Below, in pieces: positions 22,201-47,413 of a stretch of DNA of 64,000 bases. Source of the stretch: Streptomyces sp. NBC_00459 (GTDB lineage: Bacteria > Actinomycetota > Actinomycetes > Streptomycetales > Streptomycetaceae); assembly GCF_036013955.1 (NCBI RefSeq), contig NZ_CP107903.1, positions 186,001-250,000 of the forward strand, written 5' to 3'. Under the pieces are notes generated by a model. The model was not told the origin of the DNA, did no database searches, and was given only the letters and a program-made list of their open reading frames with translations. How positions within the stretch are numbered: the first letter of the stretch is position 1; each line of letters opens with the position of its first letter. The position numbers were made by a program, and so were the translations under genes.

Positions 22201-25200
22201 CCACCTGGACCGGATCCGGGACGGAGGGCGTCACCGGGCTCGGTGTGCGCGGGGTCCGATCGGTCCGGGCCGCCGGGCCGCCGGACAGGCCGGCCAGTGC
22301 CTGGCGGTCCAGGCCGCCGTCCGCGGCGCGGGGAAAGTCGTCGACCAGGACGATCTCGTCGAGGTGCAGGTGGGCCGGCAGCAGCTGCCGGACCAGTTCC
22401 GGCAGGGACGCGTCCGGGGGCATGCCCGGGTCTGCCTGGTAGAACCCCCGGAGAATCGTGCCGTCCTCGCCCTCACCTGCGACGACCACCATCCGCCGTA
22501 TCCCCGGCAGCCGGGCCAGGTTCGCCTCCACCTGACCGATCAGCGCCTCGTCGGCCCCGGTCCGGGGCATCGTCGGCCGCCGGACCCGCAGTTGGGCGAG
22601 ACTGCCCGCAACCGGCCGGCCTGCCGGCCTGGATGACCCGGCCGAGGCGACGGGCCGGTCCGGGTCCTCGATCAGCCCGGTGAGAACCGTGACGAACCGG
22701 TCGGCGATGGCGGCGGCCGTGCTCGGTTCGAACAGCTCCCGGTCGTACTTGACCGTGAACAGGAAGTCGCCCTCCCCCTCGACGATCTCCAGCGTGAGGT
22801 CGAACTCGCCTTCCTGGTGGACGCCGCCGACCATCCCGTGGACAAGCCCCGCGTGCTCCTGCGGCCGTACCCAGTTCTGGTAGTAGAAGGCTGCCCGGAA
22901 GAGGTCGGGGCCGGTGAGCCGGCCCGCCTGCCGAAGCTGCTCGATCAGCGTGATCAGCGGATACTCGCCGTGTTGCAGAGCGGCGAGGGTGTCCCGGTGC
23001 ACCTCGGCGACCACCGATCGGAACGCGTGGTCCAGCGGCACACGGCCGTCGATGACGACCATGTTCATGAAGCAGCCGAGCGTGTCGTCGAACCGGTCTC
23101 CGGGGCGTCCGGCCGTCGGGGTGCCGACGAGTATCCGGTCCTGGTCGCCGTAGTGACGCAGGACCGCGTAGTAGCCGGCGAGCATGACGCTGAACAGCGA
23201 CACCCGTTCCGCTGCGGCGAACGCCCTGGCTCGGGCGACCAGCGCCGCGTCGATCCGCCCTTCGACGCTGCCCCCGAGGTAGCGGGGCTCCGTCGGCCGG
23301 GGCCGGTCCGTGGGCAGGGACAGCTCGGGCACCGGCCCGGCCACCCGGTTCAGCCAGTAGTCGCGCAGGCGGACTCCTTCCGGGCCCGCCAGCAGGTTCC
23401 GCTGCCACGCCACGAAATCGGCGAAACCGGCGGCGGGCGGGCTCGGCGTCCAGTCCCTGCCCGCGGCCCGGGCACGGTAGGCGTCCTCCAACTCCCGCAG
23501 GACCACACCGATGGAGACACCGTCGAAGACGATGTGGTGGACGACGGCCAGCAGTGCGCGCCGGCCGTCGGGCAGGCTGTAGAGCGTCACCCGCAGCAGG
23601 GGTCCGCCCGCCAGGTCGAACGGACGGGCGCGCTCGGCGCGCATCCGCTCACGCAGCGCCTCCTCGTCGGCGCTGTCGAGGCGTTCGTGCCTGAGGTCCG
23701 CCTCCTGACGCACTGCCACGTGCTGCGCCGGCTGCCGGTTCTCGACCGTCACCGTCGTGCGCAGCGCCTCGTGCCGGTCGACCAGGTCCTGCAGTGTGCC
23801 ACGCAGTACCTCGGCGTCGACCTGCGGATCGAGCCAGAGCGCCAGGGGGACGTTGTAGGCGGCGTTGTCCGGCGCGACGCGGTTCACGATCCACAGCGCG
23901 CGCTGCCCCTCGGACAGCGGACCACCGATCGCACGAGCGGGTGTCGGTCGGGGGCCGGGTGCGACGGTGGGAGGCGGCTCGGGGGCGGCGTCCGGTACGG
24001 GGCCGAACATCTCCTGGTCCGTGTAGTGCCGGGACAGCTCGCGCAGGGTCGGGTGCTCGTAGAAGTCACCGAGCGACACCGTGACGCCGAACTCCTCGGT
24101 GATTCCGGAGACGATCTTCATGCCGGTGAGTGAGTCGAACCCGTAGTCGGCCAGCGCGCGGTCGGGATCCGGGGCCTCGTCGAGCTTCAGGGCCCGCGCC
24201 ACGATCGAGGCCAGTCGGGCCGTCAGCGCCTCGGTGGGGGCCTGCTCCGTCCGGGCCGGTTCCGGCACGGGAGCGGAGGACACCGGCGCCGCACCGGCCT
24301 GCGGTACGGCGGCCTCCTCTGCGCCGAGCCGGCCGCCGTTCTCCGCGACGATGACGTGCTGGCCTCGCGGCCGGCTGTCCGGGCCACGGCCGTCCGCCAC
24401 CACGACCTGCTCGAAGCCGCCCTCACGCAGCAGCCGCTGCCAGGTGGCCGGAACGGTCAGGGGCGAGTCCGGCAGGCGCAGTTCCCCGTCGTCGAAGAGC
24501 CACCAGCCGTCCAGCACCCCGCCCACGACCGTGGTGTGGTCCCAGACCTCCGTGAGTTCGTTGAGGACGAGCCAGCCGTCCGGCCTCAGCAGCGCCTTCG
24601 CCTTCGCGAGCGTGGCCCGCAGGTCGCGCGTCGCGTGCACCACGTTGGTGGCGAGCACCATGTCGTACGACCCCGGGGTGAACCCCTGTGCCTCGATGCC
24701 CTTCTCCAGGTCGAGCACCTGGTACTCCAGGATGCCCAGGTCGCCGAAGACTCCGGTCAGGCGTTCCTCCGCGTTCTCCAGGAACCGCGGCGAGATGTCG
24801 GTGAAGCAGTAGGTGACCTGGCCGGCGTGGGGTGCCAGCACCGGCAGGACCGTCTCCGTGGTGGCCCCGGTGCCGGCGCCGAGTTCGACTACGCGCAGCC
24901 GCTCGCCGGGCGCGAGCCGTGCCAGTCGCTGACCGAGGTAGGACCGCACGGCGGCGCCGACCAGTTCGTTGAACGAGTCGGAGAGCGCGTTGGCCTTGTA
25001 GAAGCTCTCCACCAGTGCCATGGACGAGCCGGGGAACATGATCTCGGTGGCACGGATCTCGCCGCGCAGGATCTGTGGGTACGAGCGCAGGAACAGCCGG
25101 GTCAGAGTGACCGTGGCGGCCAGTTCGGGATGGTCCGCGGCGATCCGGTCGAACTCCGGGTCCAGTGCCTCGGGGCTGGGGTTCTGTGTGGGGGCGCCGG

Positions 25201-28200
25201 GCAGGAGACGGCACCGTTCACCGTCGAACTCCACGTAGCCCGCGTTGCTCAGGATGTTCAGCAGCGCGCCGTACAGGCGCTGGTACTTCGGCTGGATGCC
25301 GAGGCTGCTCGGCAGTTCCCGGCGGTCGAAGCCTTCCCCGGGGTCGAGCAGCACACCCATCCGGCGGAAGACACCGAGCACGGCGGGGCGGCACAGGGCC
25401 GCGAGCCGGTGGTGACCGGTGAGAACGCTGTCCACGTCGTCGGCGCGTCCGGCGCGGGAACGCTCCAGTTCACCCGCCACGCGCGCCAGGGACGGGCCGT
25501 CGGCCGGCGCCGCGGGCGGTGCAGAGACGGTGCCCAGTGCCGCCAGAGCGAAGTCGCGGGCGCTGATCGGCATCACCTGCGCCAGCGGGTTGCCCAGGAT
25601 CCGGTGGAAGGCCGACAGCCCGTCGGCCACGGACAGTTCGCCGATGCCCAGGCCGTGGAAGATCTCGCGCAGACCGGGCCGGGCGCCCGAGCCGATTCCG
25701 CCCCAGTAGCCCCAGTTGACGACCCGTACGGGGTACCCGCGCCGTCCGCCCAGGTGCAGGGCGTAGGCGTCCTGCAGGGCGGCGGCACAGCTGTAGGCGC
25801 CGTTGCCGGCGGTGCCGGCGAACGCGCCCACCGAGGAGAAGAACGCGAGGAAGTCGAGCGGCTGGTCCCCGAAGACCTGGTCGATCGCCACGCTGCCATC
25901 GGTCTTCACCATGAGCGCGGCGCGGAACGCCTCGTCGTCGAGTGCCGAAAGCGGGCTCGGCGCAAAGGTCATACCCGCGTGGATGACGCCGTGGACCGCG
26001 CCGAAGCGGGCGCTCACCTCGGCGGCGGCTGCTCGCAGCGCCTCGGTGTCGCAGCAGTCGGCCCTCAGGTGGAGCACCTCGCCGCCGAGCCGGCGCGCCC
26101 GGTCGGCGCAGGCGCGCTGGTCGGCGTCGAGCGCGTTGCGGCTGATCCACACGACCCGGGCCCGGTAGCGCTCCGCGAGGTGGAGGGTGAGTTCCCGGCC
26201 GATGCCGCCGGCGCCGCCGACGATCACGTACACACCGCGGTCCCGGAAGGGCGGCAGCTGTGGCTCGGGCAGGTCGACCGGTTCCAGCGCGGTGGTGTAG
26301 CGGGTCCCGTAGCGCAGGAGCACCGTCCGCCCGGAGGAGTCGCACGGCTCGGCCAGCACGGTGGCCAGCAGCCGGTCCCATGCGGCGTCGTCGGCCGTCT
26401 CGCGCTGCGCGAAGTCGAGGCAGACGGTCTTGAGTTCGGGGGTTTCCTTGGGCAGCACCCGAGCCAGTCCGTGCAGACCGGCGGCGAACGGGTTGGTGAC
26501 CGGCGCGTCGAACGCTCCCACGGCGTCGTTGGTCACGACCTTCAGCCGTACTCGGCGCCCGTCACCGGCGGCCAGGTGCCCGGCGGTCCGGAACAGGGCG
26601 AGGATTCCGCGCCGGTAGCCGTCCTCCAGCGATCCGGCACCGCCACTGGCCGAGAGCCGGATGCCGCCGAGGTGGTAGACCCGGTCGACGGGGCCCGCCT
26701 GGGCCAGTTCCGCGACCAGGTCGTCGCGGTCCAGGTCGACGAGCCGCACGTCGTCGTCGCGGTGGTGTCCGGCGATGCCGTCGGCCAGCCGCGCGGCGTC
26801 GGCCGAGCTGAGGATCAGCACCCTGAGAGGGCCCGCGGTGGGCTCGTCACGAGCGATGGCGGGTCGCTGCGCGGGCACCCAGGTCGGGCGGTAGCAGACC
26901 ATGGGCGACGGTTCGGCGCCCGTCCGCGCCGATGTGATCGGCGCAAGGTCGGAGGGCAGGCGTTCGGGGCGCGGCGGTATCTCCGGCAGCCAGTAACGCT
27001 TCCGGGCGAAGGGGTAGGTGGGCAGGCCGATGCGGCGGGCGGTGTCCTCGGCGCGCAGCTCGGACCAGTCGACCTCGGCGCCCTGCGTCCAGTGCTCGGC
27101 CAGCGTGCGCAGATCCCGCTGCCGCTGGGCCCGGCTCACCCGCTCCCGGTCCTCCTCCGAAGGCCGGTAGCGGGCCGCAACCCGGCCGGTGGTCGCTCCC
27201 GCCGCCGAACCCTCGGCACCGAACGCACGCAACAGCGCTCCGGCCTCGGCCAGGTCGCCGGCGGGGAACGCCAGCCTGGCGGCCATCGGCGTACGACCGG
27301 TCTGCAGGGTGTGGGCGACGTCGCGAAGCAGGATCCGCGACGGCTCGGCCTCGGGGCCGGAGTCGGCCAGCAGCACACTGAGAGCCCGCACCGTCGTGCC
27401 GCCGGTCAGCAGACCCGGGGTCGGCCCCCTGCCGAACTCCGCTTCGAGCTTCTCGGCGAGGACCGTCAGCTCGGCCGCGCGGAATCCGTACTCGCCCAGC
27501 GGCGTGACCGGGTCGAGGTCGTCGGCGCCGACCTGGAGCGCCTCGGCGGCCAGCCGCAGGCACGCGGCCTCGACCCGCGTGTCCCGCACGGCCGGCCCGC
27601 CCGGGGGCGGCGCGGCGGTGCCGGCCGTGTCCAGGAAGTCGGCGAGCCGGGCGGCCGACTCACGGAGCCGGACCTCGTCCCGTGCGGACAGGACGATCAG
27701 TTCCGGACCGGCCCCGCTCCGCGGCGGGAGCGGCGCGGCCTCGTCCGCCGCGAGGTACTCCTCCACGATCAGGTGTGCGTTGGCGCCGCCGCCGCCGAAG
27801 GAGCTGATTCCGGCCCGCCGGGGCAGTTCGACGCGCTGTCCGTCGGCGCGGACGACGACCGGACGCTCCCAGGGCTCCGGCTCCTGCGGGACGTAGAACG
27901 GCCCGTCGGCGAAGTCGATGTCGGGGTTGAGCTCGGCCGAGTGCAGCGACGGCGCGATCGTCCGGTGCCTGAGCTGCATCAGCACCTTGGTCAGGCCCGC
28001 GATGCCCGCGGCGGACTCCAGGTGACCGATGTTCGACTTCACCGAGCCGACCGCGCACCGCGCGAGCCCCTGCTCAAGGCCGTCGTCGATCCGCGTGCGG
28101 AACGCCTTGACCAGGCCGGAGATCTCGATCGGGTCGCCCAGCGGCGTGCCGGTCCCGTGCGCCTCGACACAGCCGACGGTCCGTGGGTCGATGCCGGCCC

Positions 28201-29131
28201 GGCGCAGTCCGGCCGTGATCACCTCCGCCTGGGCCTGCTGGCTGGGCACCGTGTAGCCCCCGGTCTTGCCTCCGGAGTTGACGGCGGAGGCCCGGATGAC
28301 GCCGTGGATCCGGTCGCCGTCGGCCACCGCGCGCGACAGCGGCTTGAGCAGTACGGCGCCCACGCCTTCGCCGTCCACGAAACCGTCCGCGCCCAGGCCG
28401 AAGCTGCGGCAGCTGTCCCCCGGTGAGGTCATTCCGGCGTCGGAGAGGGTCCGCAGGTGCGAGGTGTCCAGGATCAGGTTCACGCCGCCGACGATCGCTG
28501 TCGAGCAGTCCCCGGCACGCAGGCTCTCGCAGGCCAGATGGACGGCGGTGAGGGAGGACGAGCACGCCGTGTTGACGGTGAGGCTGGGGCCACGCAGGTC
28601 CAGGATGTAGGAGACCCGGTTGGCGATGGACCAGTGGCTGGAGCGGGCGCTGTTGGCCACGCCGAGACCGGCGGCGCGTCCGCCCATCCACTCGTAGTCG
28701 CTGTGCATCACCCCGACGAACACACCGACCGGGTTGCTCTGCTCGGCGAGCCGGCCCGGCGGCCAGCCCGCGTCCTCCAGCGTCGCCCACACGGTCTCCA
28801 GGAAGACCCGTTCCTGCGGGTCCATGCTCTCGGCCTCCACGGGGGCGATACCGAAGAACAGCGGGTCGAACGCGTCCGCGTCGTCGATCAGCCCCGCCCA
28901 CCAGCGGCGGTCCGGCAGATCGGCGCCGGTCTCCGGCTGTCCGTGCCCGCGTCCGGGCAGGAACTCCCCGATGCAGTTCTCGCCGCCGTGCACGCGGGTC
29001 CACAGCTCTTCGGGGGTCGCGGCGCCGGGATACCGGCCTGCCAGCCCGATGACCGCGATCCCCTCCGGAGCCTGGGGTGCGCCACCCGCCTCCCGCAGGA
29101 GTCGCAGCAGTTCCTTGCGCTTGTCATCCAT
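13199..29131 (-). CDS. PKS2: trans-AT PKS with embedded C-domain/A-stump (5310 aa)
   Basis: This AT-less assembly-line protein reads as follows: N-terminal docking helix 1-20; KS4 20-461 (NTACSSSL, EAHGTGT); Ser-less ACP-like insert 514-588; KR4 748-1208; C-methyltransferase 1235-1598 (ELGAGTGATT); ACP4 1631-1711 (GFDS); NRPS-type C domain 1731-2171 (HHIVFDG); C-terminal stump of an adenylation domain 2181-2284; carrier 2325-2404 (KLDSIRF); KS5 2458-2895; KR5 3071-3508 (DYAFANAF); ACP5 3535-3608; KS6 3636-4064; KR6 4238-4681 (DYALANAY); ACP6 4721-4804 (GIDS); terminal KS7 4838-5244 with Cys (TACSSAL) but EANGSGS in place of HGTGT. The ATG at 29131 follows GGGAGGAA, better than the upstream in-frame start. 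The terminal KS0 pairs with the N-terminal dehydratase-like domain of PKS3, a split dehydrating bimodule. KR4 lacks the YxxxN Asn. Confidence 0.94.
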   Translation of the reverse strand: MDDKRKELLRLLREAGGAPQAPEGIAVIGLAGRYPGAATPEELWTRVHGGENCIGEFLPGRGHGQPETGADLPDRRWWAGLIDDADAFDPLFFGIAPVEAESMDPQERVFLETVWATLEDAGWPPGRLAEQSNPVGVFVGVMHSDYEWMGGRAAGLGVANSARSSHWSIANRVSYILDLRGPSLTVNTACSSSLTAVHLACESLRAGDCSTAIVGGVNLILDTSHLRTLSDAGMTSPGDSCRSFGLGADGFVDGEGVGAVLLKPLSRAVADGDRIHGVIRASAVNSGGKTGGYTVPSQQAQAEVITAGLRRAGIDPRTVGCVEAHGTGTPLGDPIEISGLVKAFRTRIDDGLEQGLARCAVGSVKSNIGHLESAAGIAGLTKVLMQLRHRTIAPSLHSAELNPDIDFADGPFYVPQEPEPWERPVVVRADGQRVELPRRAGISSFGGGGANAHLIVEEYLAADEAAPLPPRSGAGPELIVLSARDEVRLRESAARLADFLDTAGTAAPPPGGPAVRDTRVEAACLRLAAEALQVGADDLDPVTPLGEYGFRAAELTVLAEKLEAEFGRGPTPGLLTGGTTVRALSVLLADSGPEAEPSRILLRDVAHTLQTGRTPMAARLAFPAGDLAEAGALLRAFGAEGSAAGATTGRVAARYRPSEEDRERVSRAQRQRDLRTLAEHWTQGAEVDWSELRAEDTARRIGLPTYPFARKRYWLPEIPPRPERLPSDLAPITSARTGAEPSPMVCYRPTWVPAQRPAIARDEPTAGPLRVLILSSADAARLADGIAGHHRDDDVRLVDLDRDDLVAELAQAGPVDRVYHLGGIRLSASGGAGSLEDGYRRGILALFRTAGHLAAGDGRRVRLKVVTNDAVGAFDAPVTNPFAAGLHGLARVLPKETPELKTVCLDFAQRETADDAAWDRLLATVLAEPCDSSGRTVLLRYGTRYTTALEPVDLPEPQLPPFRDRGVYVIVGGAGGIGRELTLHLAERYRARVVWISRNALDADQRACADRARRLGGEVLHLRADCCDTEALRAAAAEVSARFGAVHGVIHAGMTFAPSPLSALDDEAFRAALMVKTDGSVAIDQVFGDQPLDFLAFFSSVGAFAGTAGNGAYSCAAALQDAYALHLGGRRGYPVRVVNWGYWGGIGSGARPGLREIFHGLGIGELSVADGLSAFHRILGNPLAQVMPISARDFALAALGTVSAPPAAPADGPSLARVAGELERSRAGRADDVDSVLTGHHRLAALCRPAVLGVFRRMGVLLDPGEGFDRRELPSSLGIQPKYQRLYGALLNILSNAGYVEFDGERCRLLPGAPTQNPSPEALDPEFDRIAADHPELAATVTLTRLFLRSYPQILRGEIRATEIMFPGSSMALVESFYKANALSDSFNELVGAAVRSYLGQRLARLAPGERLRVVELGAGTGATTETVLPVLAPHAGQVTYCFTDISPRFLENAEERLTGVFGDLGILEYQVLDLEKGIEAQGFTPGSYDMVLATNVVHATRDLRATLAKAKALLRPDGWLVLNELTEVWDHTTVVGGVLDGWWLFDDGELRLPDSPLTVPATWQRLLREGGFEQVVVADGRGPDSRPRGQHVIVAENGGRLGAEEAAVPQAGAAPVSSAPVPEPARTEQAPTEALTARLASIVARALKLDEAPDPDRALADYGFDSLTGMKIVSGITEEFGVTVSLGDFYEHPTLRELSRHYTDQEMFGPVPDAAPEPPPTVAPGPRPTPARAIGGPLSEGQRALWIVNRVAPDNAAYNVPLALWLDPQVDAEVLRGTLQDLVDRHEALRTTVTVENRQPAQHVAVRQEADLRHERLDSADEEALRERMRAERARPFDLAGGPLLRVTLYSLPDGRRALLAVVHHIVFDGVSIGVVLRELEDAYRARAAGRDWTPSPPAAGFADFVAWQRNLLAGPEGVRLRDYWLNRVAGPVPELSLPTDRPRPTEPRYLGGSVEGRIDAALVARARAFAAAERVSLFSVMLAGYYAVLRHYGDQDRILVGTPTAGRPGDRFDDTLGCFMNMVVIDGRVPLDHAFRSVVAEVHRDTLAALQHGEYPLITLIEQLRQAGRLTGPDLFRAAFYYQNWVRPQEHAGLVHGMVGGVHQEGEFDLTLEIVEGEGDFLFTVKYDRELFEPSTAAAIADRFVTVLTGLIEDPDRPVASAGSSRPAGRPVAGSLAQLRVRRPTMPRTGADEALIGQVEANLARLPGIRRMVVVAGEGEDGTILRGFYQADPGMPPDASLPELVRQLLPAHLHLDEIVLVDDFPRAADGGLDRQALAGLSGGPAARTDRTPRTPSPVTPSVPDPVQVAGEVPSGEAPSGEVAERLAEEVAAMVARAAGLTPEQIDPDIPFGQFKLDSIRFTELSLELSDLVGAEVLPTAFYRFPTLSRLLRHLADNHGAALGARYGGDDPAPAAPTPAASTPAGHADADRETDRRPETVTAAPAAGAAPAVPRSTDVAVVGMAARLPQSADLDAYWAHLLAGHDLIEEIPAERWDWRAYDGDSGTQEKSRSRWGGFVLDVDKFDAAFFGISPREAELMDPQQRLLLETVWAALENAAIPPSTLAGRRVGVFIGVTNSDYVDVQRAAGRATEGHTITGAALSVIPNRVSYLLDLRGPSMAVDTACSGSLTAVHHAVRALRDGECDLAIAGGVSLILSPNLYVALSKSEMLSPDGRCRTFDASANGYVRGEGVGVVVLKKLTEAVRDADPVDAVIKAAAVNHGGRTTSLTSPNPGAQTALLVEAYRGAGIDPATVGYIEAHGTGTALGDPIETAGLRDAFAELYGSAGLPVPESPTCAVGSVKTNIGHLEAAAGIAGLIKTVLAMRHRTIPASLHFQEQNPYLELAGSPLYVASQTTPWPHPVDAAGRPAPRRAGVSSFGFGGANAHVVLEEPEAPDTREELTGERLFVLSARTPEALRSSARRLADHLQEHEIRAGDLAYTLWAGRDPMTHRLAVVADSTSGVHAELDAYLDGRPSAVRTGRAERSPAARPAATRQDLATVAADWLRGAEVERPVPHAGEAVRRVHLPGHPFARIRHWIAPEPDPSTPGPVAALPHPGPPAAEIPAPPAAEPVAAFAPDWQPAPAIRRAEPASVLVLDAGSRGADLNAALAAAGLAARRIEVSAGFDAEAAVRALPAGPVHVVHVAGDHPESDDAVEYGFHAATAFLQAWQRERRGPLGYLFVHPDPAASPAQQAMAAFGRSVRLEHPLVDFGVLAVESGRLTDAVIAELGAEREAEVRVGAEGRMRRGWRQVSLPARAGSAFTGSGAHIVTGGTGALGLLLAEHIAAVRHTAGVSDGGIVLAARSVPGPEARDRALAIGADIVRADVGDPAEVRALIAGARRSHGSVSGVVHAAGVLRDGLLRGKERADAEVVLAAKVRGTVLLDEATLDEPLDYFVAFSSAAAVFGNVGQTDYAFANAFLDHFAEQRERQRRQGDRRGRTLAAAWPVWAEGAMRIDASAQEHMARTLGMRPVPTGPALDALERALAGDAPRLLLTPGSPERVLTALNGTSTHPKTATRPAEAPAGDVRDRAEHLVLRLLAAELKLPEREIALTEPFGDYGVDSLITLNLIRQLEEHVGPLSKTLLFEYVTVRELADHLAADHPDVFAAAGSPATAAAEPATEAVPAVRPGDDIAIIGVAGRYPEADDLDEFWRNLRAGRDSVEEVPADRWDHSRFYDADRSATGRTYGKWGGFVRDADRFDPLFFRMSRLDAEHTDPQERVFLETVWHLLEDAGCTRDRLSGTRTGVFVGLAYGHYQLYGVQDALRGNGLAPTSSYASVANRVSYFFDFTGPSVAVDTMCSSSLVAIHQACLAIRNGDCDTAVAGGVNISSHPVKYLQLAARGFLSEDGRCRSFGAGGTGYVPADGSGAVLLKRLDAALADGDRILAVVKGSAVNHGGAAKGFTAPSPRAQGDLLRAGLDRAGLRPADLDYLEAHGTGTALGDPIEVSGMLRAFHDDLPDRLPIGSVKSNIGHAEAAAGIAGVSKVLLQMRHGELVPSLHADRLNPDIDFAATPFRVQRELADWPRGVLPDGTAQPRTAGVSSFGAGGTNACLVLQEYLGEPRPQDVSAGPQLAVLSARDADRLTAQARRLAVHLRAEGAQAAPAEVAWTLQWGREAMEHRLAVVFHDLAELAERLEEFAAGAEPADSWTGVADLRRPLAAGPPADDLAGYAAAWTSGRPVDWTALHPTGRPRRVAMPGYPFGGDRVRLAAADAELAALGADGTTKSPLLTRHWVPADPVDRTAFPARTAVLAAPGTEKLALRLAAALPRAEVLTHDRLAADLADPATRWDRFDAVVDLAGCADPDPDADHARLTPWLGWLQRLVDHGRGGLCALLVSRDTETGTPGLGGAARAGLYRMLQSEYRHVRSRHVHVERHTSDEQLCRWVTDELGVAGLPADVAYRDGVRHRAELRELPDQQAGTLRFPDGHVLWVTGGTRGIGLLTARHFVARHGVRKLVLTGREELPPQAEWATHIAADTALGRRLRPLAELADQGVELEVCAVPLEERQTLAKTLAEVKLRLGPIGGVIHSAGFTDFDNPAFVRKPQTGMARVIGPKVFGLDALLECFRAEPLSLFVLYSSVAAAVPALAVGQSDYALANAYLDAVAEARPYGLPLVSVQWPSWKDTGAGEVRSAAYRSSGLAALSDEQGLVLLERAIASGARVVLPAVVRPDADWRPGRLTDHRPPTTDAAPETAASATRSGADPGPTAEAVRGAVGSAASWLLDRLAAELRFDRAALAGDVPIQDYGIDSILIAQLVQTAAKRLDVSLDPSALLEHPTADGFAEYLAERHEENLLAAFGGAAAADTPTSAARAAVVPAPHPAATVAQPARTTADIAVIGLSCRFPGARSAEEYWELLRQGRSALGPVSDRRFGRPLGYHAGLLPDVLGFDPESFLLSPADVAAMDPQALLLLEEVSNAVHQAGYEPAELKGRRIGVYVGGRATHTPDTARLERAANPVVVTGQNYLSANVSQFFDFRGPSLVVDTACSSALVAMDAAAQALRSGDIESAVVAGVSLLTDDRPYQVFGQRGLLNPGAEFHVFDRRGAGLVLGEGIGVVVLKPLDRARVDGDQVLAVLKGIAVNNDGRTAGPATPNLEAHKEVMTEALTRSGLSPQDVGWVEANGSGSAVTDLLELKAVETVYRAGSAQPVALGSVKPNIGHPLAAEGIASFIKVVLMLHHRQQAPFGSGQQPLEHFDLDASSLYFPRLAEPWPASAEAAAVSCFADGGTNAHLLLAPAPAGHRGTRTPLPGPEWDRRVVIRGAAEPTVPDAGLFWHDHRAPEPGAQPFWSDYRAVATRETQSHGR
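22270..23950 (-). other. C domain followed by a truncated adenylation domain inside PKS2
   Basis: These are residues about 1731-2284 of PKS2. The condensation domain is full length with HHIVFDG (about 23508-23545) and the tail core sequences VGTPTAGRPGD and GCFMNMVVI. The roughly 400-residue adenylation core that should follow is missing; only the small C-terminal subdomain remains (GIRRMVVVAGE to DGGLDRQAL). In the A10 position the catalytic Lys of NGKxDR is replaced by Leu (GGLDR, about 22302-22325), so the stump cannot activate an amino acid. A serine-bearing carrier follows, then KS5. Either an adenylation domain loads this carrier in trans, or the C domain performs another acyl transfer, or the unit is skipped. 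Confidence 0.85.
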
Positions 29132-29209
29132 GACGTTCCTCCCGCATGCCGCACGGCACACGCCGTGTCCCCAGCCCCGCCGGGCGTTCCGTTCCGGCCT
29201 TCCGCATGG

Positions 29210-47347
<18,138 letters not shown>

Positions 47348-47413
47348 CTTTCCTCTTCCTGGCTTGCCCGTCAGGTCCCGAAGGCGGCACGAACGCGTCC
47401 CGCGGCGGAACGG

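Noticed and set aside
22620..23940. Reading the domain after ACP4 as a chain-branching (B) domain
   Set aside because: Branching domains are DH-like; this one has the C-domain HHxxxDG motif, the full condensation-domain length and the later C-domain core sequences.
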